This document shows positions 32,801 to 41,588 of a stretch of 64,000 nucleotides of DNA, piece by piece; position 1 is the first letter of the stretch, and the number at the start of each line of letters is the position of its first letter. Location: contig NZ_CP136574.1 in assembly GCF_035195345.1 (NCBI RefSeq), positions 2,161,871-2,225,870 on the forward strand. The letters are read 5' to 3'. The notes under the pieces are model-generated. The model was not told the DNA's origin. It did not search any database and saw only the letters and a list, made by a program, of their open reading frames with translations. The position numbers and the translations under genes were made by a program. The DNA comes from Flavobacterium sp. (GTDB taxonomy: Bacteria > Bacteroidota > Bacteroidia > Flavobacteriales > Flavobacteriaceae).

Positions 32801-33076
32801 ATTATATTAACACCAGTTACTGTTCCAAGTGGATTTACATTAAATACGGATGGTACTATTACTATTGCATCAGGGATTTCAGCAGGAACGTACACGGTTA
32901 CTTATTCTATCTGTGAGGTGTTGAATCCAACGAATTGTGACACAGCAGATGTTGTTATTACAGTAGTTGCAGCGCCGATAGTTGCAGTAGATGATAGTTA
33001 TAGTTCAATCAATGGTTATACAGGATCCACTACAGCTTCTGTGTTAGTGAATGACACATTAAATGGAGTATTGTAA
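23861..33076 (+). CDS. Giant SprB-like repeat adhesin, N-terminal fragment (frameshifted)
   Basis: This 3071-residue open frame is the first part of a surface adhesin. It has a signal peptide at residues 1-19 (MKKLFISILLLFFSNALLSQ) and a unique N-terminal domain to about residue 260. A DSDSDGIIDANDTCPN calcium-binding-like motif follows, then 30 tandem 79-residue beta-rich units (24724-31806) with conserved VQPTCA, GVEYSIDGTTYQSS and GTYTISVRSTADNTC. The last part is the start of a 96-residue unit array. The frame ends at TAA 33074 because one G is missing after 33070 in unit 5 of that array. Without repair the protein would lack the T9SS sorting domain. The sequence downstream stays open in the next frame to 38409, so this is one 4849-residue gene broken by a single base. 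Confidence 0.85.
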   Translation: MKKLFISILLLFFSNALLSQTYDANFNSFNFGTNFSNKIGNGQSNGNKVLYTNVITIGGQSIDVIVTTVSVSNVSSFQNYDGGGTAAEIPFFNPRLSFGSGGGSFKVNFQFILGGSYNNTTNTGTNIQIKNFYINSYDLDGNGSAGTNQFNEFQFFSSYELGGPFLTSTNTSNTPPSGNTVINVIPIPSENTTKFRSTHYLNSGTTITDQTRVRLKYENFISNVTINMGSEGSGLAFFFLDFSVGPSFGTAVSTLDSDSDGIIDANDTCPNTALGVTVGTNGCPLPPATPIASVTVQPTCAIPTGTIVFTSPTGVEYSINGTTYQSSATFTGVAPGTYTLRVRSTADNTLVTTGATVTVNAVASAPSTPSASVTVQPTCAVTTGTIVFTTQSGVEYSINGTTYQSSATFTGVAPGTYTLRVRSTTNTSCITTGATVTINAVPSAPSSPTASVTVQPTCAVTTGTIVFTTQSGVDYSINGTTYQSSATFTGVAPGTYTLRVRSTTDNTCITSGSSSVTVNAVPSAPSSPSASVTVQPTCAVPTGTIVFTTQSGVEYSINGTTYQSSATFTGVAPGTYTLRVRSTTNTSCITTGATVTINAVASAPSTPSASVTVQPTCAVPTGTIVFTTQSGVEYSIDGTTYQSSATFTGVAAGTYTISVRSTADNTCSTTGATLTINAVASAPSSPTASVTVQPTCAVTTGTIVFTTQSGVEYSIDGTTYQSSATFTGVAAGTYTISVRSTADNTCSTTGATVTVNAVASAPSTPSASVTVQPTCAVPTGTIVFTTQSGVEYSIDGTTYQSSATFTGVAAGTYTISVRSTADNTCSTTGATLTINAVVSAPSSPTASVTVQPTCAVPTGTIVFTTQSGVEYSIDDTTYQSSATFTGVAAGTYTISVRSTADNTCSTTGATVTINAVASAPSTPSASVTVQPTCAVPTGTIVFTTQSGVEYSIDGTTYQSSATFTGVAAGTYTISVRSTADNTCSTTGATLTINAVASAPSSPTASVTVQPTCAVTTGTIVFTTQSGVEYSIDGTTYQSSATFTGVAAGTYTISVRSTADNTCSTTGATVTVNAVASAPSTPSASVTVQPTCAVPTGTIVFTTQSGVEYSIDGTTYQSSATFTGVAAGTYTISVRSTADNTCSTTGATLTINAVVSAPSSPTASVTVQPTCAVPTGTIVFTTQSGVDYSIDGATYQSSATFTGVAAGTYTISVRSTADNTCSTTGATVTINAVPSAPSSPSASVTVQPTCAVTTGTIVFTTQSGVEYSIDGTTYQSSATFTGVAAGTYNISVRSTADNTCSTTGATVTINAVASAPSTPSASVTVQPTCAVPTGTIVFTTQSGVDYSIDGATYQSSATFTGVAAGTYTISVRSTADNTCSTTGATVTINAVPSAPSSPSASVTVQPTCAVTTGTIVFTTQSGVEYSIDGTTYQSSATFTGVAAGTYNISVRSTADNTCSTTGATLTINAVVSAPSSPTASVTVQPTCAVPTGTIVFTTQSGVEYSIDDTTYQSSATFTGVAAGTYTISVRSTADNTCSTTGATVTINAVVSAPSSPTASVTVQPTCAVPTGTIVFTTQSGVEYSIDGTTYQSSATFTGVAAGTYTISVRSTADNTCSTTGATVTINAVASAPSTPSASVTVQPTCAVPTGTIVFTTQSGVEYSIDGTTYQSSATFTGVAAGTYTISVRSTADNTCSTTGATVTINAVASAPSSPTASVTVQPTCAVPTGTIVFTTQSGVEYSIDGTTYQSSATFTGVAAGTYTISVRSTADNTCSTTGATVTIDAVKSAPSTPSASVTVQPTCAVPTGTIVFTTQSGVEYSIDGTTYQSSATFTGVAAGTYTISVRSTADNTCSTTGATLTINAVPSAPSSPSASVTVQPTCAVPTGTIVFTTQSGVEYSIDGTTYQSSATFTGVAAGTYTISVRSTADNTCSTTGATVTIDAVKSAPSTPSASVTVQPTCAVPTGTIVFTTQSGVEYSIDGTTYQSSATFTGVAAGTYTISVRSTADNTCSTTGATVTINAVPSAPSSPTASVTVQPTCAVPTGTIVFTTQSGVEYSIDGTTYQSSATFTGVAAGTYTISVRSTADNTCSTTGATVTINAVPSAPSSPTASVTVQPTCAVPTGTIVFTTQSGVEYSIDGTTYQSSATFTGVAAGTYTISVRSTADNTCSTTGATVTINAVPSAPSSPTASVTVQPTCAVPTGTIVFTTQSGVEYSIDGATYQSSATFTGVAAGTYTISVRSTADNTCSTTGATVTINAVASAPSTPSASVTVQPTCAVPTGTIVFTTQSGVEYSIDGTTYQSSATFTGVAAGTYTISVRSTADNTCSTTGATVTINAVASAPSTPSASVTVQPTCAVPTGTIVFTTQSGVEYSIDGTTYQSSATFTGVAAGTYTISVRSTADNTCSTTGATVTINAVPSAPSSPTASVTVQPTCAVTTGTIVFTTQSGVEYSIDGTTYQSSATFTGVAAGTYTISVRSTADNTCSTTGATLTINAVASAPITPSASVTVQPTCAVPTGTIVFTTQSGVEYSIDGTTYQSSATFTGVAAGTYTISVRSTADNTCSTTGATLTINAVASAPITPSASVTVQPTCAVPTGTIVFTTQSGVEYSIDGTTYQSSATFTGVAAGTYTISVRSTADNTCSTTGANSVTVFNSICAVDDSYSSINGYTGSTTASVLVNDTLNGVVVNPSQIILTPVTVPSGFTLNADGTITIASGISAGTYTVTYSICEVLNPTNCDTADVFITVVAAPIVAVDDSYSSINGYTGSTTASVLVNDTLNGVVVNPSQIILTPVTVPSGFTLNADGTITIASGISAGTYTVTYSICEVLNPTNCDTADVFITVVAAPIVAVDDSYSSINGYTGSTTASVLVNDTLNGVVVNPSQIILTPVTVPSGFTLNADGTITIASGISAGTYTVTYSICEVLNPTNCDTADVFITVVAAPIVAVDDSYSSINGYTGSTTASVLANDTLNGVVVNPSQIILTPVTVPSGFTLNTDGTITIASGISAGTYTVTYSICEVLNPTNCDTADVVITVVAAPIVAVDDSYSSINGYTGSTTASVLVNDTLNGVL
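24724..31806 (+). repeat. Tandem array A: 30 units of 237 bp (79 residues)
   Basis: VQPTC recurs 30 times with a 237-bp step, plus one 3-base insertion in unit 3 (GSSSVTV). Units 1-4 differ most (APGTYTLRVRST instead of AAGTYTISVRST), and inner units are nearly identical. Larger blocks are duplicated: units 5-8 match units 9-12 in most markers, units 12-13 match 14-15, and units 29-30 are essentially identical. One hand-counted unit (30661-30897) is 48% GC (113 of 237). Most units carry two Cys. Confidence 0.92.
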
Positions 33077-36000
33077 ATCCATCACAAATTATATTAACAC
33101 CAGTTACTGTTCCAAGTGGCTTTACATTAAATGCGGATGGTACTATTACTATTGCATCAGGGATTTCAGCAGGAACATACACGGTTACTTATTCTATCTG
33201 TGAGGTGTTGAATCCAACGAATTGTGACACAGCAGATGTTGTTATTACAGTAGTTGCAGCGCCGATAGTTGCAGTAGATGATAGTTATAGTTCAATCAAT
33301 GGTTATACAGGATCCACTACAGCTTCTGTGTTAGTGAATGACACATTAAATGGAGTAGTTGTAAATCCATCACAAATTATATTAACACCAGTTACTGTTC
33401 CAAGTGGCTTTACATTAAATGCGGATGGTACTATTACTATTGCATCAGGAATTTCAGCAGGAACATACACGGTTACTTATTCTATCTGTGAGGTGTTGAA
33501 TCCAACGAATTGTGACACAGCAGATGTTGTTATTACAGTAGTTGCAGCGCCGATAGTTGCAGTAGATGATAGTTATAGTTCAATCAATGGTTATACAGGA
33601 TCCACTACAGCTTCTGTGTTAGCGAATGACACATTAAATGGAGCAGTTGTAAATCCATCACAAATTATATTAACACCAGTTACTGTTCCAAGTGGCTTTA
33701 CATTAAATGCGGATGGTACTATTACTATTGCATCAGGGATTTCAGCAGGAACATACACGGTTACTTATTCTATCTGTGAGGTGTTGAATCCAACGAATTG
33801 TGACACAGCAGATGTTTTTATTACAGTAGTTGCAGCGCCGATAGTTGCAGTAGATGATAGTTATAGTTCAATCAATGGTTATACAGGATCCACTACAGCT
33901 TCTGTGTTAGTGAATGACACATTAAATGGAGTAGTTGTAAATCCATCACAAATTATATTAACACCAGTTACTGTTCCAAGTGGCTTTACATTAAATGCGG
34001 ATGGTACTATTACTATTGCATCAGGGATTTCAGCAGGAACGTACACGGTTACTTATTCTATCTGTGAGGTGTTGAATCCAACGAATTGTGACACAGCAGA
34101 TGTTTTTATTACAGTAGTTGCAGCGCCGATAGTTGCAGTAGATGATAGTTATAGTTCAATCAATGGTTATACAGGATCCACTACAGCTTCTGTGTTAGCG
34201 AATGACACATTAAATGGAGTAGTTGTAAATCCATCACAAATTATATTAACACCAGTTACTGTTCCAAGTGGATTTACATTAAATACGGATGGTACTATTA
34301 CTATTGCATCAGGGATTTCAGCAGGAACGTACACGGTTACTTATTCTATCTGTGAGGTGTTGAATCCAACGAATTGTGACACAGCAGATGTTGTTATTAC
34401 AGTAGTTGCAGCGCCGATAGTTGCAGTAGATGATAGTTATAGTTCAATCAATGGTTATACAGGATCCACTACAGCTTCTGTGTTAGTGAATGACACATTA
34501 AATGGAGTAGTTGTAAATCCATCACAAATTATATTAACACCAGTTACTGTTCCAAGTGGCTTTACATTAAATGCGGATGGTACTATTACTATTGCATCAG
34601 GAATTTCAGCAGGAACATACACGGTTACTTATTCTATCTGTGAGGTGTTGAATCCAACGAATTGTGACACAGCAGATGTTTTTATTACAGTAGTTGCAGC
34701 GCCGATAGTTGCAGTAGATGATAGTTATAGTTCAATCAATGGTTATACAGGATCCACTACAGCTTCTGTGTTAGTGAATGACACATTAAATGGAGTAGTT
34801 GTAAATCCATCACAAATTATATTAACACCAGTTACTGTTCCAAGTGGCTTTACATTAAATGCGGATGGTACTATTACTATTGCATCAGGAATTTCAGCAG
34901 GAACGTACACGGTTACTTATTCTATCTGTGAGGTGTTGAATCCAACGAATTGTGACACAGCAGATGTTTTTATTACAGTAGTTGCAGCGCCGATAGTTGC
35001 AGTAGATGATAGTTATAGTTCAATCAATGGTTATACAGGATCCACTACAGCTTCTGTGTTAGTGAATGACACATTAAATGGAGTAGTTGTAAATCCATCA
35101 CAAATTATATTAACACCAGTTACTGTTCCAAGTGGCTTTACATTAAATGCGGATGGTACTATTACTATTGCATCAGGAATTTCAGCAGGAACGTACACGG
35201 TTACTTATTCTATCTGTGAGGTGTTGAATCCAACGAATTGTGACACAGCAGATGTTTTTATTACAGTAGTTGCAGCGCCGATAGTTGCAGTAGATGATAG
35301 TTATAGTTCAATCAATGGTTATACAGGATCCACTACAGCTTCTGTGTTAGTGAATGACACATTAAATGGAGTAGTTGTAAATCCATCACAAATTATATTA
35401 ACACCAGTTACTGTTCCAAGTGGCTTTACATTAAATGCGGATGGTACTATTACTATTGCATCAGGGATTTCAGCAGGAACATACACGGTTACTTATTCTA
35501 TCTGTGAGGTGTTGAATCCAACGAATTGTGACACAGCAGATGTTGTTATTACAGTAGTTGCAGCGCCGATAGTTGCAGTAGATGATAGTTATAGTTCAAT
35601 CAATGGTTATACAGGATCCACTACAGCTTCTGTGTTAGCGAATGACACATTAAATGGAGCAGTTGTAAATCCATCACAAATTATATTAACACCAGTTACT
35701 GTTCCAAGTGGCTTTACATTAAATGCGGATGGTACTATTACTATTGCATCAGGGATTTCAGCAGGAACGTACACGGTTACTTATTCTATCTGTGAGGTGT
35801 TGAATCCAACGAATTGTGACACAGCAGATGTTGTTATTACAGTAGTTGCAGCGCCGATAGTTGCAGTAGATGATAGTTATAGTTCAATCAATGGTTATAC
35901 AGGATCCACTACAGCTTCTGTGTTAGTGAATGACACATTAAATGGAGTAGTTGTAAATCCATCACAAATTATATTAACACCAGTTACTGTTCCAAGTGGC

Positions 36001-37600
36001 TTTACATTAAATGCGGATGGTACTATTACTATTGCATCAGGGATTTCAGCAGGAACATACACGGTTACTTATTCTATCTGTGAGGTGTTGAATCCAACGA
36101 ATTGTGACACAGCAGATGTTGTTATTACAGTAGTTGCAGCGCCGATAGTTGCAGTAGATGATAGTTATAGTTCAATCAATGGTTATACAGGATCCACTAC
36201 AGCTTCTGTGTTAGTGAATGACACATTAAATGGAGTAGTTGTAAATCCATCACAAATTATATTAACACCAGTTACTGTTCCAAGTGGCTTTACATTAAAT
36301 GCGGATGGTACTATTACTATTGCATCAGGAATTTCAGCAGGAACATACACGGTTACTTATTCTATCTGTGAGGTGTTGAATCCAACGAATTGTGACACAG
36401 CAGATGTTGTTATTACAGTAGTTGCAGCGCCGATAGTTGCAGTAGATGATAGTTATAGTTCAATCAATGGTTATACAGGATCCACTACAGCTTCTGTGTT
36501 AGCGAATGACACATTAAATGGAGCAGTTGTAAATCCATCACAAATTATATTAACACCAGTTACTGTTCCAAGTGGCTTTACATTAAATGCGGATGGTACT
36601 ATTACTATTGCATCAGGGATTTCAGCAGGAACATACACGGTTACTTATTCTATCTGTGAGGTGTTGAATCCAACGAATTGTGACACAGCAGATGTTTTTA
36701 TTACAGTAGTTGCAGCGCCGATAGTTGCAGTAGATGATAGTTATAGTTCAATCAATGGTTATACAGGATCCACTACAGCTTCTGTGTTAGTGAATGACAC
36801 ATTAAATGGAGTAGTTGTAAATCCATCAGAAATTATATTAACACCAGTTACTGTTCCAAGTGGCTTTACATTAAATGCGGATGGTACTATTACTATTGCA
36901 TCAGGGATTTCAGCAGGAACATACACGGTTACTTATTCTATCTGTGAGGTGTTGAATCCAACGAATTGTGACACAGCAGATGTTGTTATTACAGTAGTTG
37001 CAGCGCCGATAGTTGCAGTAGATGATAGTTATAGTTCAATCAATGGTTATACAGGATCCACTACAGCTTCTGTGTTAGCGAATGACACATTAAATGGAGC
37101 AGTTGTAAATCCATCACAAATTATATTAACACCAGTTACTGTTCCAAGTGGCTTTACATTAAATGCGGATGGTACTATTACTATTGCATCAGGGATTTCA
37201 GCAGGAACATACACGGTTACTTATTCTATCTGTGAGGTGTTGAATCCAACGAATTGTGACACAGCAGATGTTGTTATTACAGTAGTTGCAGCGCCGATAG
37301 TTGCAGTAGATGACAATTACACATCAAGTTTGTTTAATGGAGTCGCAGGAGGTGTTGTAGGTGATTTGACACTTAATGATACATTAAATGGCGCTTCTGT
37401 TTTAGATAGTTTAATTACAATAACATTGTTAAATACTGGTGGTATTTCAGGTTTGTCTATTGATGCTAATGGTAATCTTTTCATTCCTTCAGGTACGCCG
37501 TCTGGATCCTATATAATAGAATATCAAATATGTGAAATATTGAATCCAACAAATTGTGATGTTGCTACAGTTTCTATTATTATAGGAAGTTGTTTAGATT
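31835..37600 (+). repeat. Tandem array B: 19 near-identical units of 288 bp plus a diverged 20th
   Basis: VDDSYSSINGYTGSTTASVL recurs at a 288-bp step from 31835. The fifth unit, starting at 32987, is 287 bp because of the missing base. The last unit (37306 on) is diverged (VDDNYTSSLFNG). Variation is confined to a few positions: SVLV/SVLA, NGVV/NGAV, NADG/NTDG, DVF/DVV. One hand-counted unit (32123-32410) is 37% GC (107 of 288). Each unit has two Cys in SICEVLNPTNCDTAD. Confidence 0.92.
33065..33076 (+). other. Frameshift site in the adhesin (single missing G)
   Basis: Here the sequence is GGAGTATTGTAA, whereas the other units of array B read GGAGTAGTTG or GGAGCAGTTG at this place. One G is missing between 33070 and 33071, which makes TAA at 33074-33076 an in-frame stop. 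No homopolymer or slippery heptamer is present. Confidence 0.9.
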
Positions 37601-38409
37601 TTCTAATTAATGACTGTGATGGTGATGGTGTTACTAATGGACAGGAAATTATTGACGGAACTGATCCTTCAAACTCTTGTGACTTGACGGTTTCAAATCA
37701 AGATGCTTCACCTAATTTAGCTTGGTTACAAGGAGATTGCGATGGTGATGGAGTTTCAAACGGTCAAGAAGTAATAGATGGTACTGATCCGATTAATCCT
37801 TGTGATTACTTTCTTAATCATGTGGTATTACCTCAAGGAGGACTTTGGTTAGCTGCTGATTGTGACGGTGATGGAGTAACTAACGGTCAAGAAATTATTG
37901 ATGGTACTAATCTATCGGATCCATGTGAGTCAATTGAAGAAAACGTTAGCTTGCCTCAATCACAAGAATTCTTAGTTGGAGATTGTGATGGTGATGGTTT
38001 AAATAATGGTGAAGAGATTGGTAACAATCCTAATAATCCTAATGATTCTAATGGAAATGGAATCCCTGATTATTTAGAAATAAATAACCATAGTGTGTCG
38101 CAAGATGACTTAGAAATCTTCAATTTAGTTACGCCAAATGCCGATGGGGATAATGATATATTTGTGATTAGAAATATTGAGTTATATCCTAATAACTCTG
38201 TGGAAATATACAATAGATGGGGTGTGAAGGTATTTGAAACTAAAGGTTACGGACAGAATGGGCAATTTTTTAGAGGCATATCTGAAGGTAGGGTAACTAT
38301 AAATCAAGATTCTGAATTACCAATAGGGACTTATTTTTATATAGTTAAATATGTTAATGATCAAGGAACAAATAAAGAGCGTTCAGGGTACTTATATCTT
38401 AATAGATAA
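33205..38409 (+). pseudogene. Giant adhesin, C-terminal part (T9SS type B sorted), separated by frameshift
   Basis: The frame is open from 33071 just after the missing base; the first in-frame ATG is 33205, inside a repeat unit, so it is not a real gene start. The piece holds the rest of array B. Four DCDGDGVTNGQE-type calcium-binding-like repeats follow (37612-38080). The final domain (from about 38107) reads VTPNADGDNDIFVI, VEIYNRWGVKVFETKGYGQN and LPIGTYFYIVKY. It is the gliding-motility-associated/T9SS type B sorting domain (CHU_C type) needed for export and surface attachment. Its PorP/SprF partner lies 54 bases downstream. I list it as a pseudogene part because it lacks its own start and signal peptide; if the frameshift is an artefact, it is one intact gene with 23861-33076. 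Confidence 0.8.
37612..38080 (+). repeat. Four calcium-binding-like DxDGDG repeats
   Basis: DCDGDGVTNGQEIIDGTDP occurs in three close variants and one shorter variant (DCDGDGLNNGEE), spaced about 120-125 bases. These resemble thrombospondin type 3/EF-hand-like calcium sites that often precede T9SS sorting domains. Confidence 0.75.
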
Positions 38410-38416
38410 ATTTATT

Positions 38417-38438
38417 GAAGAAGTGAATTAGCTTCTTC
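38417..38438 (+). other. Hairpin between adhesin and PorP/SprF gene
   Basis: GAAGAAG (38417-38423) and CTTCTTC (38432-38438) form a 7-bp stem without a T-run. It may weaken read-through or stabilise the 3' mRNA, giving uneven expression within the operon. Confidence 0.45.
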
Positions 38439-38463
38439 ATAATAAATATTAAAAATTTATAAA

Positions 38464-39387
38464 ATGAAAAAAATATTTTTTATTGTATTCTTAGTGTGGT
38501 TGCCTACATTTGGACAACAAGATTCACAATACACACAATATATGTATAATACTATTAATATAAATCCTGCATACGCTGGAAGTAGAGATGTATTAAGTAT
38601 ATTTGGTTTGCATCGTAATCAATGGGTTGGTTTAGATGGTGCTCCTGTTACAAATACATTTGCAATTCATACTCCCCTTAAGAATGAGAAATTAGGGTTA
38701 GGATTATCGTTTATTAATGATCGTATAGGGCCTTCTGATGAAAGTTCTATTTCAATAGATTTTTCGTATTCATTTCCTGTGTCTGTTAACTATAAATTAG
38801 CTTTTGGTCTTAAAGCAACAGGGAATTTTTTGAATGTTGATTTTACAAAGCTTAATATATACAATCCCGGAGATCCATTAGCACAATATAATATTGATAA
38901 TAAATTTTCGCCTAATGTTGGGGCTGGAATTTATTATTATTCAGATAAAACTTATTTTGGTTTTTCAATTCCTAACTTTTTAGAGACCAGACATTTTGAT
39001 AAAGGGCAAGCTTCGTTTTCTCAAAATTCTGTAGCAGCAGAGCGTTTACATTACTATTTTATTATGGGTAAAGTTTTTGATATTTCTCCAATGGTTAAAT
39101 TTAAACCTGCTTTGCTTTCAAAAATTGTAGAAGGTTCTCCATTGCAAATTGATTTTTCTGCAAATTTTCTATTCCATGAACGTTTTAATATTGGGGCTGC
39201 TTATAGATGGGATGCAGCAGGAAGTTTATTAGCTGGTTTCCAAGTTTCTGATAATTGGTTTATTGGATATGCTTATGATATGGAAACTACAAAACTTAAT
39301 AATTATAACTCAGGGTCACATGAGTTCTTTTTAAGATATGAATTCAATAAAAAATCAGAAAGGGTTATTAATCCAAGATTCTTTTAA
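38464..39387 (+). CDS. PorP/SprF family type IX secretion system outer membrane protein
   Basis: A 307-residue outer-membrane beta-barrel of the PorP/SprF family. It starts with a signal peptide (MKKIFFIVFLVWLPTFGQ) and the family opening QDSQYTQYMYNTININPAYAGSRD, then LHRNQWVGLDGAP. Members such as F. johnsoniae SprF are needed to export or anchor a partner adhesin encoded next to them. Its place straight after the giant adhesin suggests that it serves that protein. The C-terminus ends HEFFLRYEFNKKSERVINPRFF. Confidence 0.9.
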   Translation: MKKIFFIVFLVWLPTFGQQDSQYTQYMYNTININPAYAGSRDVLSIFGLHRNQWVGLDGAPVTNTFAIHTPLKNEKLGLGLSFINDRIGPSDESSISIDFSYSFPVSVNYKLAFGLKATGNFLNVDFTKLNIYNPGDPLAQYNIDNKFSPNVGAGIYYYSDKTYFGFSIPNFLETRHFDKGQASFSQNSVAAERLHYYFIMGKVFDISPMVKFKPALLSKIVEGSPLQIDFSANFLFHERFNIGAAYRWDAAGSLLAGFQVSDNWFIGYAYDMETTKLNNYNSGSHEFFLRYEFNKKSERVINPRFF

Positions 39388-39398
39388 TAGTTAATATT

Positions 39399-41312
39399 AT
39401 GAAATATATAATAAGCATAATAAGTTTAGGTTGCTTTTTTTCCGTTTCTGCACAAGATATAAAAGAAAAATTAGCAGAAAAAAAATATGAAGGATATTCT
39501 TATATAGATGCTATTGCTATATATGAAAAAGTTGCAGAAAAAGGATATACATCCATTGAATTGTTTCAAAAATTAGGTGATGCCTATTATTTTAATGGCA
39601 TGTTGGATAAATCAAAAGTATGGTATGATAAGTTGTTTCAATTAAATAACCAATCTTTAGATCCTGAGTATTATTTTCGTTACTCTCAATCATTAAAAGC
39701 TGTGAAATCTTATAATGATGCCGATAAATTAATGGAGAAATTTTATACACTTACTAACGATTATCGTGGAGAGTTGTATGTTAAAAATAAGTTGTATTTG
39801 GTTGATATTAACTATAGTTTGGACAAGTTTACCATTGAAGATGCAGGAATTAATTCGGAATATTCTGATTATGGAGGAAATTTTAAAGATTCCAAAATGT
39901 ATTTCGTTTCAAATAGAATTCCAAAAAATAATAAAAAGAAGATTGATAAATGGACTAATCAAAATTTTTTGAATATATATCGCGCTGAGTTTAGTGATTC
40001 TGCAAAAGTGGTATATATTGATGAGATTGTTGATGAGTTCAATACGAAATATCATGAGTCAAGCCCTGTGTTTACTAAAGATGGAAAAACTATGTATTTT
40101 ACCCGTAACAACTTTAATTACGGTAAAGTGGGCATGGATAAAGATAACGTTGTTAAGTTGAAACTTTTTAAATCAACTTTTTTAAATGGAAAATGGGGAA
40201 AAATAGAAGAATTACCATTTAATAGTAACGATTTCAGTATTGCTCATCCTGCATTAAGTATTGACGAAAAAACGCTTTATTTTGCCTCTGACATGCCAGG
40301 AGGTTATGGAAATTCAGATTTATATAAAGTAGCTATTAAAGAAGATGGTACATATGGGATTCCTGTAAATTTAGGAGAGAAAATTAATACGAAGGCTAGA
40401 GAAACATTTCCATTTATAGCATCTGATGGTATTTTGTATTTTTCATCAGATGGTCTTGTGGGAATAGGAGGATTGGATGTTTTTAAATCTCATCCTGATG
40501 TTGAAGGTAATTATATTAGTTTTAATAATGTAGGTGCTCCTATTAATAGTGAGCGCGATGATTTTGCTTTTATAGAAAGTCCTTTTAAAAATGTGTTCTT
40601 TGTTTCATCTAATCGTCAAGGAGGTAAAGGGTATGACGATGTTTATAAAGTAAAAGTTAATCCTGAGCCTAAAAAGATTGAATTTACCGATGTAGTTATT
40701 GATGAAATTTTAAAAGAGCCAATTCAAAATTCTAGGATTACTTTGTTAGATGCTAATCAAAACATCCTTGGTAGTACTAAATCAGATTCTTTAGGACAAT
40801 TTAAATTTTCTGATCTTCGATATGATAGGGAGTATTATATTAAAGTAGAAAATGATATTTATTTAACTAAAGAGTTTCGTGTTAAAGGAGGAAAAATTAA
40901 AAGCGAAAAATTTGAAATCGCTCCTAAAATCATTAAAACTAAAACAGGAGATGATTTAGTTAAGTTGTTGGACATTTCAATTTATTTTGATTTGGATAAG
41001 TATTTTATTCGTCCTGATGTAGAAGTTGAGATGGCAAAGATTGTTGAAATCTTAAAGATGTATCCTAATTTAAAAATTGACATTCGCTCACATACGGATA
41101 GTAGACAAAGCGAAGCTTACAATTTACGCTTGTCTAATTTTCGCGCAAAAGCTACTCGTGATTTTTTAATTAAAAAAGGTATCGCTAAAGAACGATTGAC
41201 TTGTAAAGGATACGGAGAATCTCAGTTGTTAAATGATTGTTCAGATGCGGTTCCGTGTACTCGAGAACAACATCAATTAAATAGACGAAGTGAGTTTGTT
41301 TTAGTGCAATAG
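39399..41312 (+). CDS. OmpA family protein with TPR-like, PD40 and carboxypeptidase-regulatory-like domains
   Basis: A 637-residue envelope protein. It has a signal peptide (residues 1-18) and a TPR-like helical region (about 25-130). WD40-like PD40 blades follow (SSPVFTKDGKTMYFTRNNF, HPALSIDEKTLYFASDMPGGYG, TFPFIASDGILYFSSDG). Next comes a small beta-sandwich domain (about 430-495) and a C-terminal OmpA peptidoglycan-binding domain with YFDLDKYFIRPD, IRSHTDSRQSEAYNLRLS and GYGESQLLNDC. The gene lies 11 bases after the PorP/SprF gene in the adhesin cassette. It likely anchors the complex to the cell wall. It is not GldJ or PorE by sequence that I can see. Confidence 0.85.
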   Translation: MKYIISIISLGCFFSVSAQDIKEKLAEKKYEGYSYIDAIAIYEKVAEKGYTSIELFQKLGDAYYFNGMLDKSKVWYDKLFQLNNQSLDPEYYFRYSQSLKAVKSYNDADKLMEKFYTLTNDYRGELYVKNKLYLVDINYSLDKFTIEDAGINSEYSDYGGNFKDSKMYFVSNRIPKNNKKKIDKWTNQNFLNIYRAEFSDSAKVVYIDEIVDEFNTKYHESSPVFTKDGKTMYFTRNNFNYGKVGMDKDNVVKLKLFKSTFLNGKWGKIEELPFNSNDFSIAHPALSIDEKTLYFASDMPGGYGNSDLYKVAIKEDGTYGIPVNLGEKINTKARETFPFIASDGILYFSSDGLVGIGGLDVFKSHPDVEGNYISFNNVGAPINSERDDFAFIESPFKNVFFVSSNRQGGKGYDDVYKVKVNPEPKKIEFTDVVIDEILKEPIQNSRITLLDANQNILGSTKSDSLGQFKFSDLRYDREYYIKVENDIYLTKEFRVKGGKIKSEKFEIAPKIIKTKTGDDLVKLLDISIYFDLDKYFIRPDVEVEMAKIVEILKMYPNLKIDIRSHTDSRQSEAYNLRLSNFRAKATRDFLIKKGIAKERLTCKGYGESQLLNDCSDAVPCTREQHQLNRRSEFVLVQ

Positions 41313-41588
41313 TGTTTTAAAAATTTTATTAAAAGGAGTAAGCAAAGTTTTAAGTTATTAAATACAATTTTTGTTATTATTCTATTTTTATTATTATGGA
41401 ATAATTAAATTTTCATAATAAATAAGAGTTAAATTATTATTAATGAAATATTGAATTTAGTGCTTCATATTTAAATACAATAAAACCTTTATCAATGAAT
41501 ACTATTTAGTGCTCATGATTTTTGGTTTTATTAATAGGTATTTGGTTTTTACTAATAGAAGTCTAGTTGGGGTATATTTTAATAGAGG
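41313..41588. other. AT-rich intergenic region without gene
   Basis: No gene is seen. TTTTGGTTTTATTAATAG (41520-41537) and TTTGGTTTTTACTAATAG (41542-41559) form a short direct repeat, and ATTTAGTGCTTCAT and ATTTAGTGCTCATG form another. Confidence 0.4.

Noticed and set aside
33065..33076. Programmed ribosomal frameshift
   Set aside because: No slippery heptamer or downstream structure is seen, and the site differs from 18 sister units by one missing base, so a mutation or error is simpler.
23861..38409. CRISPR array or satellite DNA
   Set aside because: Repeat steps of 237 and 288 bp are multiples of 3, are in frame, encode protein and have no spacers.
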